Positions 52,636 through 61,297 of a stretch of DNA of 64,000 nt are shown one piece after another. The stretch comes from CAZTGB01 sp964612965. Lineage in GTDB: Bacteria > Patescibacteriota > Microgenomatia > UBA8517. The stretch spans positions 23,336-87,335 of the forward strand of contig CAZTGB010000003.1 of assembly GCA_964612965.1 (NCBI GenBank), in the 5' to 3' direction. The translations under genes and the position numbers were made by a program. The stretch's first letter is position 1. Every line of letters begins with the position of its first letter. The notes under the pieces are model-generated. The model ran no database searches. It was given only the letters and a program-made list of their open reading frames with translations, and was not told where the DNA came from.

Positions 52636-54233
52636 TTCAAAATAAAAATTTTGTGAAGAAATGGCTACTAATTATCATTGTTGGATTGATTGTGAGCTTT
52701 GCTGGCTTTTTGAGATTCTATAAATTGGTTGATAACCCTCCATCATTAAGCTGGGATGAAGCTGCTGTTGGGTATAATGCTTGGAGCATTTTAAACTGGC
52801 GAAGAGATGAGTGGGGCAAAGCGCTTCCCTTGGTTTTTAAATCCTTTGAAGACGACAAACACCCAGTTCATATTTATTTAACAGTTCCCACAGTGGCTGC
52901 CTTTGGACTTAATGAGATGGGGGTTCGCGCTTCCTCGGCGTTATTTGGAACATTCAATGTACTAATTATTTTCTTTTTAGCCAGGAAACTTTTTCGATCT
53001 TCTTTGAGTGGTAAAAGCAATTTGGCTGGGATTATTGCTTCACTTGTTTTAGCGATTTCACCTTATAATATTCATTTTTCAAGATTTAACCATGAATTAA
53101 ATTTTGTTTTATTTTTCTTTATGTTGGGAGTTTACCTTTTATTAAAAGGAATTGAGAAAGGGAATTATTTGATAGTTTGGGGTTTTGCAAGTTTAGGTTT
53201 GGATTTGTTGGGTTACCACAGTGCAAAGGTGATTGTTCCGCCGGTAGTAATTTTAATAACAATTTTATATCTTAAAGACCTGTTAAGGGTTAAGAAACTA
53301 TTCTTATTGGGAGTTTTAGCATTTTCATTTTTTATTGGTCTACTTTTTATTGAACCTGCTTTATTGGGGGGTGCAAGATTTAGTCAGACTACATCAACCG
53401 AGGGAAGATCTCTGACAGCTATAAAGGATAAATATCTAAAGCATTTTACTAATACTTTTCTTTTTGAAAAAGGGGACAGCAATCCAAGGCTTTCCTCGCA
53501 AACTGGAACTTTCTATAAAGCTGATATGATATTTCTCATCCTGGGGGTTTTAGTTATATTGTGGGGAATTGTAAAAGGCAGAAAAGAATATTTAATAATA
53601 CTTGCTTGGGCGCTACTTGCTCCCATTCCATCTAGCATTACTACTGAAGCCCCTCATGCCGCTCGCGCTATGTTCATGACAGGAAGCTGGCATCTAATTA
53701 TAGCTTTGGGGATTTACACAGTTTTAGATCTTTTAAGAAATAAAGTTGTTAGAATTTTAGTTGGTTTAGTAATTATTGGGGTGTTTGGGGCGTCACTGTT
53801 TAATTATTGGAATAGTTATTTTACTGAGTATAAAGACAGATATGCTATTGAATGGCAATATGGAATGGAGCAGATTGTTGAATATGTTAATGCTCATCCT
53901 GAATATGATGAGGTTTATATGACGGCGGAAAGGCAACAGCCATATATTTTCTATATTTTCTATCTTAAGACTCCTCTTCCTATTTTCCTCGGGAATGTTG
54001 AATACAACAAGACACTTTCAAGGTCCGCAAATACTATTGCTAGCTACTGGAAATATCATTTTGGACTATGGAATGAGATAGAGAGCTTGCCCATACCCCA
54101 CATACTATATGTAGTCACGCCATCAAGTTATACTGGTTTAAGGCACAAGCTTTTATTTGATACTGTTTCCGAGATAAAATACCCTAATGGCGCATCAGCC
54201 TATTATTTAGTAACCGCCAAAATATATGAATAA
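52632..54233 (+). CDS. GT39-like (PMT_2) membrane glycosyltransferase
   Basis: 533 residues, last of the array. D42-E43 in SLSWDEAAVGYNAW, RRDEWGKALPLVFKSFEDDK, ISPYNIHFSRFNHELN, outer loop EKGDSNPRLSSQTG, EAPHAARAM. The soluble tail has YAIEWQYGMEQIVEYVNAH, matching 49550. The N-terminal basic tail before membrane segment 1 is longer than in its neighbours. Overlaps the next gene by 8 nt. Confidence 0.8.
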   Translation: MIQNKNFVKKWLLIIIVGLIVSFAGFLRFYKLVDNPPSLSWDEAAVGYNAWSILNWRRDEWGKALPLVFKSFEDDKHPVHIYLTVPTVAAFGLNEMGVRASSALFGTFNVLIIFFLARKLFRSSLSGKSNLAGIIASLVLAISPYNIHFSRFNHELNFVLFFFMLGVYLLLKGIEKGNYLIVWGFASLGLDLLGYHSAKVIVPPVVILITILYLKDLLRVKKLFLLGVLAFSFFIGLLFIEPALLGGARFSQTTSTEGRSLTAIKDKYLKHFTNTFLFEKGDSNPRLSSQTGTFYKADMIFLILGVLVILWGIVKGRKEYLIILAWALLAPIPSSITTEAPHAARAMFMTGSWHLIIALGIYTVLDLLRNKVVRILVGLVIIGVFGASLFNYWNSYFTEYKDRYAIEWQYGMEQIVEYVNAHPEYDEVYMTAERQQPYIFYIFYLKTPLPIFLGNVEYNKTLSRSANTIASYWKYHFGLWNEIESLPIPHILYVVTPSSYTGLRHKLLFDTVSEIKYPNGASAYYLVTAKIYE

Positions 54234-55137
54234 ACAAGGTTTAAATCTACGACAAAAACAAAGCTTAAGACCAAATCAAAAACTATCAGTTGTCCAAGCT
54301 ACGCGAAATGAAGCCGAAAATATTGCAAGGAACCTTGATTCGGTCAAGAATATCGCAGATGAAATGATAGTGGTAGATGAGTATTCTTCGGATGAAACGA
54401 GAGAGATAGCAAAGAAACATGGTGCGCAGGTTTTCTTGGAACCACATCATGACAACTTTCATATTACTAAGCAAAAGGCCAATGATAAGGCAAGGGGTGA
54501 CTGGATACTTCAAATAGATACGGACGAAGTGATAACACCTGAGTTGGCCATGGAAATTAAAAAAGTTTTATTGGGAGAAGAAATAATAGTTAAGGATCCC
54601 AATAAACAAAAACTTTTTTCAAGACATCAAAAGCTGATTGAAGAAAGAGATGGTAAATTGGGAAATGATAGTGAAGAGGTTGTTGCTTATTTTATACCGA
54701 GAGTTAATGTGTTTTTAGGAAAACCTTTAGTCCACGCGGGTGTCTATCCGGATGGAGTAATAAGACTTTTTAAAAAGGGAAAGGCCAGGCTTCCTGGAAA
54801 ATCGGTTCATGAACAGATGGAAATAAATGGACGAGTTGGATGGTTGAATGAGAGTCTGTTACACTATGACTCTCCAACATTTAGCAAGTATTTATGGAGA
54901 CTAAATAGATATACTGATCTTAAAAAAGAAGAGTTTGAACAAGAAAAGTTATCAAAAAATTTTGGTGTTTTACTTTTTTACTCATTTGTTAAACCGACTA
55001 TGGTATTTCTCAATCTTTACATTCGACATAAAGGATTTTTGGATGGAATGAGGGGTTTTGTTTGGTCTCTCTTCTCATCACTTCATTTTCCAATTGCTTA
55101 CTTTAAGTATTGGGCAGAAGGGAGTAAAGATAAATGA
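54226..55137 (+). CDS. GT2 glycosyltransferase (WaaE-like) with repeat-like N-terminus
   Basis: 303 residues. Core motifs: LSVVQATRNEAENI, VVDEYSSDETREI, KQKANDKARGDWILQIDTDEV (metal site), HAGVYPDGVIRLF, LLHYDSPTFSKYLWRLNRYT. It is closest to 23444. The first 22 residues contain KQGLNLRQK and KQSLRPNQK, two degenerate copies of the peptide made by the dispersed element, before the family core begins. The start ATG overlaps the GT39 gene by 8 nt, and the end overlaps the GT4 gene (ATGA). Confidence 0.8.
   Translation: MNKQGLNLRQKQSLRPNQKLSVVQATRNEAENIARNLDSVKNIADEMIVVDEYSSDETREIAKKHGAQVFLEPHHDNFHITKQKANDKARGDWILQIDTDEVITPELAMEIKKVLLGEEIIVKDPNKQKLFSRHQKLIEERDGKLGNDSEEVVAYFIPRVNVFLGKPLVHAGVYPDGVIRLFKKGKARLPGKSVHEQMEINGRVGWLNESLLHYDSPTFSKYLWRLNRYTDLKKEEFEQEKLSKNFGVLLFYSFVKPTMVFLNLYIRHKGFLDGMRGFVWSLFSSLHFPIAYFKYWAEGSKDK
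54255..54287 (+). repeat. Degenerate copy g of the dispersed element (N-terminus of GT2 gene)
   Basis: AAACAAAGCTTAAGACC then AAATC and AAAAACT. It keeps ACAAAGCTT and the KQSL reading frame but has lost TAAGC, the second hairpin and the TTG. A still weaker copy lies just upstream (AAACAAGGTTTAAATC, about 54233-54248). Judged degenerate because only the first half matches. Confidence 0.4.
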
Positions 55138-56222
55138 AAATTGCTTTTTTGGGAGGAGTAAATGAAAGTTTGGATAGTTTTAGAGGTGTGGGGGCTCACA
55201 CAAAATTATTAATTGAGCAGATTAAAGATCTAAGTTTACCGGAAATTGAAATAGTTGACAGTCCCCAAAAGGCAGATATAACCCACATTACTAAGTTTCA
55301 TCCGTTTTTTATTTCACTTCCTTTTATAAAACCGAGTAAAAAGTTGATTTTAACTATTCACGATCTAATACCCTTAATCTACCCAGATCATTATCCTGCA
55401 GGATTAAAAGGTGGGGTTAGATTTCTTATAAACAAATATTTAATTAAAAAAGTAGTTGATAAGATAATTACGATATCTGAGACTTCTAAAAAAGATATTT
55501 GTAGATTTTTAAATGTTGACCCTAAAATGGTTGAGGTTATTTATATAGCACCCAAGAAGGTTATAAGAAAATTGGAATCAGGGACTTGGGAAAATGAATT
55601 AAGAAAGAAATATAATCTTCCAAAACAATTTGTGTTGTTTGATCATGGGGTTAATTACAACAAAAATATTCCTACTCTCATTAAAGCATGTAGAAAAATC
55701 AAAGTCCCCTTGGCTATTGTAGGTAAAGAAACAGAGAATATTGGAAAGTTTAATTTGAATAGCCGCCCTATAATTAATGGACCATTTGATTTGATTAGAA
55801 ATATTCTTGGTATTCAACATCCACAAATATCACACCTTGAAGAAGTACAAAAAGAATTGGATAGTCCGAATGTAATTAAACTTGGATATGTTAGTGATGA
55901 AGATTTAAACAAGCTATTTAATTTGGCAACCTGCTATGTCCAACCATCCTTTTATGAGGGGTTTGGTATGCCACTTTTAGAAGCTATGGCAGCAGAATGT
56001 CCAGTTGTTGCCTCTAAAACTCAAGCGTTGGTAGAGATAGGCGAGGGTGCATGTTTATTTGTTGATCCTAAAGATGTTAATGAAATGGCAAGTAAAATTA
56101 AAGAGGTGATAGAGAATAAAATCCTTAGAAATCAATTAATCGAAAGCGGTAAGGTTTTAGTTAAAAATTTTACCTGGGAAAAGACTGCAAGAGAAACGTT
56201 GGAAGTGTACAAACATGTTTAA
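55134..56222 (+). CDS. GT4 glycosyltransferase (GT-B fold)
   Basis: 362 residues. The N-terminal domain has DSFRGVGAHTKLLIEQI and LILTIHDLIPLIYPDHYP; the C-terminal domain has FVLFDHGVNYNKNIPTLI, VIKLGYVSDEDLNKLF and QPSFYEGFGMPLLEAMAAE with the E-x7-E motif, then AQALVEI-like. The IHDLIPL and YEGFG signatures are those of mannosyltransferase-type GT4 enzymes (WbaZ/MtfB-like). The stretch at about 205-240 (QHPQISHLEEVQ) is an insertion relative to most relatives. Overlaps the neighbours by 4 and 8 nt. Confidence 0.83.
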   Translation: MKIAFLGGVNESLDSFRGVGAHTKLLIEQIKDLSLPEIEIVDSPQKADITHITKFHPFFISLPFIKPSKKLILTIHDLIPLIYPDHYPAGLKGGVRFLINKYLIKKVVDKIITISETSKKDICRFLNVDPKMVEVIYIAPKKVIRKLESGTWENELRKKYNLPKQFVLFDHGVNYNKNIPTLIKACRKIKVPLAIVGKETENIGKFNLNSRPIINGPFDLIRNILGIQHPQISHLEEVQKELDSPNVIKLGYVSDEDLNKLFNLATCYVQPSFYEGFGMPLLEAMAAECPVVASKTQALVEIGEGACLFVDPKDVNEMASKIKEVIENKILRNQLIESGKVLVKNFTWEKTARETLEVYKHV

Positions 56223-57360
56223 GAATATTTTTACTTCATTTCTAGTGTGGAGAGTGGCTCTTTTTTTTGTGGCTTTTTTATCTATATTTTTTATTCCTAC
56301 ATTTGGAGCCAGATTTCCTTATGCAGATAGAGTTCTTGAAATAACACATTTATCATATTGGATATGGGGATTTGGAAATTTTGACGGAGTACATTACTTA
56401 AGAATTGCACAAGATGGATATTTGGCTCAGTATTCACAAGCTTTTTTCCCTTTGTTCCCATTGATTGTAAGGTCCTTCGCTTTTATATTTCCGCATGACT
56501 TAAGCCTAAACACATCTCTTTATACTGACCCCGCATATTTTTATTCTGGAATAATACTATCTAATTTATTTTTTATTTTGGCTTTATATGTTTTATATAA
56601 GTTAGTTAGTATTGATTTCAAAAAGGATGTTGCGCTTTTGACAGTTGTTCTTCTTTTAGTTTTTCCTACTTCATTTTTCTTTGGATCTATCTACACGGAA
56701 AGCTTGTTTTTACTTCTTGCGGTTTCTTCAATCTTTTTAGTTAGAAAAAAGTATTTCTTCTGGGCGGCGGTTTTAATAATGATTTCTACTGCCACAAGAA
56801 TCACTGGACTTCTTCTTATTCCTTTGTATTTAATAGAAGCCTACAAAAGTAAAAAGAAATTAAATTTCGTTTGGACGTTGATTACACCGCTAGGTCTTAT
56901 ATGTTATATGTATTATTTAAAAATACAGTTTGGGGATCCTTTTTATTTCTTAAATAGTCAGCCAATTTTTGGAGCTGGAAGAGAAACTTCTGAAATAATT
57001 TTTCTTCCACAAGTTGTTTATAGGTATATAAAGATATTTTTAACAACTAATATTTTAAGTTTGCCTTTCTTCAATGCATTTTTGGAATTTGTGTTTACAT
57101 TGGTTCCATTGGGATTTCTTATCGCTTTTGTTAAGAAAATGAGATTAAGCTATTGGATTTTTTCTATCACTACACTTTTACTTGGGACTTTAACTGGAAC
57201 ATTTTCCTCACAGCCTAGATATGTGCTTATTTCTATGGTTTTATTTCTGCCTTATTTAATTACCCAATTTAGAAAATATGTTAAACCTGCTATTCTTGTT
57301 TCGGCTCTACTCGGAATAATTTTGATAATGTTGTTTATTAGGGGTTATTGGATTGCCTAA
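56215..57360 (+). CDS. GT-C membrane glycosyltransferase, PIG-V-like
   Basis: 381 residues, about nine membrane segments. After segment 1, WGFGNFDGVHYLRIAQDGY corresponds to the WDxxHYxxIAxxGY signature of PIG-V (GT76) mannosyltransferases, followed by QAFFPLFPLIVR and FPTSFFFGSIYTESLFLLL, both also typical. The match is closer than for the gene at 10077. The sugar donor would be polyprenyl-phosphate mannose. Followed by the second flippase gene. Confidence 0.78.
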   Translation: MFKNIFTSFLVWRVALFFVAFLSIFFIPTFGARFPYADRVLEITHLSYWIWGFGNFDGVHYLRIAQDGYLAQYSQAFFPLFPLIVRSFAFIFPHDLSLNTSLYTDPAYFYSGIILSNLFFILALYVLYKLVSIDFKKDVALLTVVLLLVFPTSFFFGSIYTESLFLLLAVSSIFLVRKKYFFWAAVLIMISTATRITGLLLIPLYLIEAYKSKKKLNFVWTLITPLGLICYMYYLKIQFGDPFYFLNSQPIFGAGRETSEIIFLPQVVYRYIKIFLTTNILSLPFFNAFLEFVFTLVPLGFLIAFVKKMRLSYWIFSITTLLLGTLTGTFSSQPRYVLISMVLFLPYLITQFRKYVKPAILVSALLGIILIMLFIRGYWIA

Positions 57361-57362
57361 TC

Positions 57363-58661
57363 ATGATTAAAAGAATTAAATATTTAATTTCCCATCCACT
57401 TTTTTCAGGAAGTGCTGTGATGATAATAGGCAGTAATATCGCTAATGTTTTTGCTTATGTATATCACCTTGTAATCGGAAGAATGTTGGGTCCAGCAGGA
57501 TATGGGGAGCTGGCGTCTATTATTAATCTAATAGGTCTTTTTTCTGTTACGTTTGGGTTTTTGGGATTAGTTATAATGAAATTCGTATCGGGTAGTAAAG
57601 AAAAAGATATTCCAGTATTTTATAACTGGGTTAAAACCAGAACATTAATAGCAGCTGCGGTTGTAGGTATTTTAATGTTTCTTTCGACAACCTTTCTCGC
57701 CAAGTTTTTGAATTCTTCTGTCCTATCTGTTGTCCTTGCGGGTCCAATTCTTTTTGTTTATTTTACTGCATATATTTATAGAGCATTTCTTCAAGGTCTT
57801 TTGGAATTTGGAAAAGTGGTTATTATTTCAAACCTTGATTTGTTGGGTAGGCTTATTTTGGGTGTTGTCTTTGTATTTATTGGTTTGGGTGTGTTTGGAG
57901 GAGTTTTGGGGATTTTTGTTTCATCTGCACTCGGTTTACTTTTGTCAGTTTTTTATCTGAAAAAGTATGTAAAAAATAAAAAAGGCAAGGGAGGTTTTTC
58001 TAATGGGAAAGGTGTTTGGGCGTATTCCATACCAATTTTTGTAATGTCTATTTCTACAAATTCTATGTATATGAGCGATGTAATCCTGGCCAAACATTTT
58101 TTTGATCCTCATCTATCAGGAATTTATGCTTCACTTTCTACCTTGGGAAGGATAATTTTTTATGGTACAGCTCCTGTTGCTGCGGTAATGTTTCCCTTGA
58201 TTTCCAAAAGCTTTGCCAAGAAAGGAAATTATAAAAAGATATTCTTTTTGAGCCTTATTTTAACTCTAATCCTTTGTTTGGGGGTTCTGGGAATATATTC
58301 TCTTTTTCCACGAATGGTTATTGGGATGTTATATGGGTCTGAATATCTCGAAGGCGCTAGTTATCTAGTTTGGTTTGGTGTATTTATGTCTATTTTCACT
58401 ATTAATTCACTTATTCTTAATTATTTTCTCTCTAAAAATGTTACGAAACCGGTTTATATGTCTTTAGTTGCATCAATAGTGCAAGTCACCCTTGTCTGGT
58501 TTTTTCATTCATCAATTCTACAAGTTGTTGGGGTTTCTTTAGCCATTTCTTTAGTTTTGCTTGTTTTACTGATAATATATCTTGGATATGAATTTTTCAC
58601 CGAAAGCACAACTAATATCAGTGGTAATTCCAGCTTACAAAGCGGAAAAGGTAATCGCTAA
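57363..58661 (+). CDS. Lipid-linked oligosaccharide flippase (Wzx/MOP superfamily)
   Basis: 432 residues from the ATG at 57363; a TTG at 57348 would overlap the upstream gene. About twelve membrane segments. Characteristic are AVMIIGSNIANVFAYVYHLVIGRML at the start (spread over the first helix), GPAGYGELASI, and YSIPIFVMSISTNSMYMSD in the middle. It is only distantly similar to the flippase at 21902, so the two probably carry different substrates. The C-terminal tail (SGNSSLQSGKGNR) overlaps the next gene by 74 nt. Confidence 0.85.
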   Translation: MIKRIKYLISHPLFSGSAVMIIGSNIANVFAYVYHLVIGRMLGPAGYGELASIINLIGLFSVTFGFLGLVIMKFVSGSKEKDIPVFYNWVKTRTLIAAAVVGILMFLSTTFLAKFLNSSVLSVVLAGPILFVYFTAYIYRAFLQGLLEFGKVVIISNLDLLGRLILGVVFVFIGLGVFGGVLGIFVSSALGLLLSVFYLKKYVKNKKGKGGFSNGKGVWAYSIPIFVMSISTNSMYMSDVILAKHFFDPHLSGIYASLSTLGRIIFYGTAPVAAVMFPLISKSFAKKGNYKKIFFLSLILTLILCLGVLGIYSLFPRMVIGMLYGSEYLEGASYLVWFGVFMSIFTINSLILNYFLSKNVTKPVYMSLVASIVQVTLVWFFHSSILQVVGVSLAISLVLLVLLIIYLGYEFFTESTTNISGNSSLQSGKGNR

Positions 58662-59385
58662 AACTCTCTTGGGAGTTAAGGAAACTTTAGACGTTATCCG
58701 TTATCCTTATGAGATAATTTGCGTTGACGACGGCTCACTGGATAACACTTTCAAGAAGGCTTCAAAATTTGCAAAGTCTTTTCCCGGAAAAATAAAAGTA
58801 TTTGGATATAATAAAAACAGAGGAAAAGGGAATGCTGTTCGTTATGGAATGACGAGAGCAAAGGGAGATATTATTGGTTTTGTAGATGTTGGTGTGGAAC
58901 TTAATCCAAATGGAATATCAATGCTTTTGGAACATTTTGAGTGGTATAATGCCGATATAATAGTAGGGTCGAAGCGTCATCCTGCCTCTAAAGTTTTTTA
59001 CCCTTGGTATAGAAAGTTTTTATCCTTTGGTTATCAAATTTTAGTAGCATTACTTTTTGGCCTCAAAATTAAGGACACGCAAGTAGGAATGAAATTTTTT
59101 AGAAGAGAAGTTGTTAAAAAAATACTTCCGAGGCTTTTAGTTAAGGCTTTTGCATTTGATATAGAGATGCTTTCAGTTGCAAACTACTTAGGTTTTAATA
59201 GAATTTATGAGGCGCCTGTTGAACTTAAAATGAAATTTGCTGAAGCTTCTACGATTGTTTCCAAGGGTTTTATAAGAACGGTTTTTTCAATGTTTTGGGA
59301 TACAGCAGCTGTCTTTTATAGATTGAAAATTTTACACTATTATGATTATTCGAATAGAAAAAATTGGACAGAAGATGATTTCTAG
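58588..59385 (+). CDS. GT2 polyprenyl-phosphate sugar synthase-like
   Basis: 265 residues. ISVVIPAYKAEKVIAKTL, CVDDGSLDNTF, NRGKGNAVRYGMTRAKGD, then FVDVGVELNPNGI where other members have an acidic DxD strand, so the metal site is altered. KDTQVGMKFFRRE and SGFKL-like patterns are those of Alg5 relatives. I start at ATG 58588; no later start precedes the core, so the 74-nt overlap with the flippase gene appears real. Last gene of the long plus-strand run. Confidence 0.78.
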   Translation: MNFSPKAQLISVVIPAYKAEKVIAKTLLGVKETLDVIRYPYEIICVDDGSLDNTFKKASKFAKSFPGKIKVFGYNKNRGKGNAVRYGMTRAKGDIIGFVDVGVELNPNGISMLLEHFEWYNADIIVGSKRHPASKVFYPWYRKFLSFGYQILVALLFGLKIKDTQVGMKFFRREVVKKILPRLLVKAFAFDIEMLSVANYLGFNRIYEAPVELKMKFAEASTIVSKGFIRTVFSMFWDTAAVFYRLKILHYYDYSNRKNWTEDDF

Positions 59386-59403
59386 AAAGTAATTATTTTC
59401 AAA

Positions 59404-60009
59404 TTAAAATTTATAATTAAATTTTTTGATACCTCCCTTATATAGATCGGCGACAATCTTCCGTGTTTCATCATTATAGTAGTCTCGGTAGTCTGGTCTC
59501 CTTTCTGAGGCAACAACTTTGTTTTGGAATTGAAAATCTTCTTTAATGTTTAACCTCTTTTTAATAAATTGGATATCTTTTTGTAAGGATTCAAATCTTC
59601 CAATGAAATCTAATTTTTCATCTATAAAATTTAAATAAACAGAGTTCTTTTTATGTTTTTTTGTAATTAATTCTTTGCGATTACTAAACCGATAGTCGTT
59701 CTCGATTGTTAAGGGATATCCAAACAACTCTTTGTATTTGTCAAAATTTAGTGTGCCATTATAATCTATACCGTAATATGTTGGAAATCCCAGACATGAA
59801 ACCATCCTATCCCAAGGATTTCTTACAAAAGTGAATTTAAAGTACTCGTCCCAATACTTACTATATATTTTTTTAGCCTGGCTAGCTAAAAGATGTTTTG
59901 TATTTGGCTCTATTTTCCACCAATCTTTTCCAACAATCCATTTTTCTATGCTTGTTCCTGCAGTACGTGGTATGTGGATAAAAATGCATTTGTATTGATG
60001 AGATATCAT
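59404..60009 (-). CDS. Sulfotransferase family 2-like protein
   Basis: 201 residues. The PAPS-binding signatures are visible: IHIPRTAGTSIEKW (11-24, the 5'-phosphosulfate loop) and FTFVRNPWDRMVS (59-71, the 3'-phosphate loop), then FIGRFESLQKDIQFI and YRDYYNDETRKIVADLY, the usual end of carbohydrate sulfotransferases of the HNK-1/chondroitin type. It would transfer sulfate from PAPS to a sugar in the cytoplasm. PAPS synthesis genes are not in the window. The minus strand, AT-rich flanks and lack of overlaps point to recent acquisition. Confidence 0.82.
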   Translation of the reverse strand: MISHQYKCIFIHIPRTAGTSIEKWIVGKDWWKIEPNTKHLLASQAKKIYSKYWDEYFKFTFVRNPWDRMVSCLGFPTYYGIDYNGTLNFDKYKELFGYPLTIENDYRFSNRKELITKKHKKNSVYLNFIDEKLDFIGRFESLQKDIQFIKKRLNIKEDFQFQNKVVASERRPDYRDYYNDETRKIVADLYKGGIKKFNYKF

Positions 60010-60178
60010 GTAATTTATAAATAGACAAAAAAGTTATTCAAAAAAAAGACTTCAGTGTCTATTATGTTATTTTATTGGAATCAATAAATAGTAATATATA
60101 ATAAACAAAAGTAAAAATACTATTTTGTTTTAGATTTGAAATATATCACATATTTTAAAATGAAATTAATATAAATTT
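60010..60178. other. AT-rich divergent intergenic region
   Basis: At 169 nt this is the longest gene-free stretch in the window, between the sulfotransferase and GT4 genes. It is very AT-rich, and several TATA-like boxes occur on both strands, too many to pick one promoter. No RNA gene, open frame or strong hairpin was seen. Confidence 0.6.
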
Positions 60179-61297
60179 ATGAATATACTTATTTTAAGTT
60201 GGAGAGGACCGAAACATCCTTTGTCGGGTGGAGCAGAAATTGCCACTCTGGAACACGCAAAGAAATGGGTAAGCCAAGGAAACACAGTAACACTCTTCAC
60301 CTCTTATTTTAAAGGAGCTGACACGGAGGAACTTTTCAATGGAATTAGAATTATACGTAGGGGTGATGATGCATTTGGGGTTAAAATAGCTGCTTTCGTT
60401 TGGTATTTATTTAGTAAAAATTCCAACTTTGATTTAGTTGTTGACGAGTTTCATGGTATCCCGTTTTTTATACCACTCTATGTAAGGACAAAAAAATTAG
60501 CTTTTATACACGAAGTTGCCAAAGAAGTTTGGTGGCTAAATACATGGCCTAAGCCTTTTAATTATATACCTGCAATTTTTGGAACACTGTTTGAACCTTT
60601 AATTTTTAAATTTCTGTATAGAAATATCAGTTTTATGACAGTTTCGGAGTCTACAAAAAAAGATCTGGTTAATTGGGGTGTATCTACTAGTAAAATTAAA
60701 GTGATTTATAATGGTGTGAGCACGGTATCGGTTAGATCCAAAAAGGAAGCAAAGAAAACGTTGATATATTTGGGTGCTTTAGCAAGAGATAAGGGGATTG
60801 AGGATGCTATTAAAGTATTTGGGTTTGTGAACAGAAAAGAACCTGAATCTCAATTTTGGGTTGTTGGACACGGGTCTAAAAATTATTTAAACGAAATGAA
60901 AACATTGTGTAGAAAGTTGAGAGTTGAAAGTAGGGTAAAATTTTGGGGATTTGTTGATAACAAAACTAAATTTAAGTTATTATCTAGATCTCATATTCTT
61001 TTGAATCCATCTATTAGAGAAGGTTGGGGTTTGGTTAATATTGAGGCAAATTCTGTAGGGACCCCGGTAGTTGGCTATGATGTTTCGGGTGTACGAGACT
61101 CTGTTGTTAATGGTAAAACTGGTTTATTGTCTAAATTGGGAAATTATGAAGGATTGGCCATGAATGTTATCAAACTTTTTAACGATATCAATTTATATAA
61201 CAAAATGTCTAGAGAGGCTCTTCTTTGGAGTAGAAAATTTACTTGGGAGAAGTCAACAAATGAGAGTCTGGACTTAATTAAGAATTTGGTTTTGTAA
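60179..61297 (+). CDS. GT4 glycosyltransferase (GT-B fold)
   Basis: 372 residues. ILILSWRGPKHPLSGGAEIAT at the start (read across 21 residues, key part PLSGGAE) is typical of GT4 acceptor domains; FIHEVAKEVWWL follows. In the donor domain: TLIYLGALARDKGIEDAI, VKFWGFVDNKTKFKLL and NPSIREGWGLVNIEANSVG with the E-x7-E motif, then DSVVNGKTGLL. The substrate is unknown. Its 3' end converges on and overlaps the GT2 gene at 61278 by 20 nt. Confidence 0.85.
   Translation: MNILILSWRGPKHPLSGGAEIATLEHAKKWVSQGNTVTLFTSYFKGADTEELFNGIRIIRRGDDAFGVKIAAFVWYLFSKNSNFDLVVDEFHGIPFFIPLYVRTKKLAFIHEVAKEVWWLNTWPKPFNYIPAIFGTLFEPLIFKFLYRNISFMTVSESTKKDLVNWGVSTSKIKVIYNGVSTVSVRSKKEAKKTLIYLGALARDKGIEDAIKVFGFVNRKEPESQFWVVGHGSKNYLNEMKTLCRKLRVESRVKFWGFVDNKTKFKLLSRSHILLNPSIREGWGLVNIEANSVGTPVVGYDVSGVRDSVVNGKTGLLSKLGNYEGLAMNVIKLFNDINLYNKMSREALLWSRKFTWEKSTNESLDLIKNLVL

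Noticed and set aside
57730..57960. Second plus-strand frame inside the flippase gene
   Set aside because: It overlaps completely with the well-supported flippase frame and is Phe/Leu-rich, as expected from a shifted reading of membrane-helix codons.
59386..59403. Shared terminator between the convergent GT2 and sulfotransferase genes
   Set aside because: The DNA is AT-rich with weak inverted repeats and short T-runs, but no GC-containing stem of useful length.
60010..60178. Small RNA gene in the longest intergenic region
   Set aside because: Uniformly AT-rich, with no stable stem, no conserved-looking block and no terminator.
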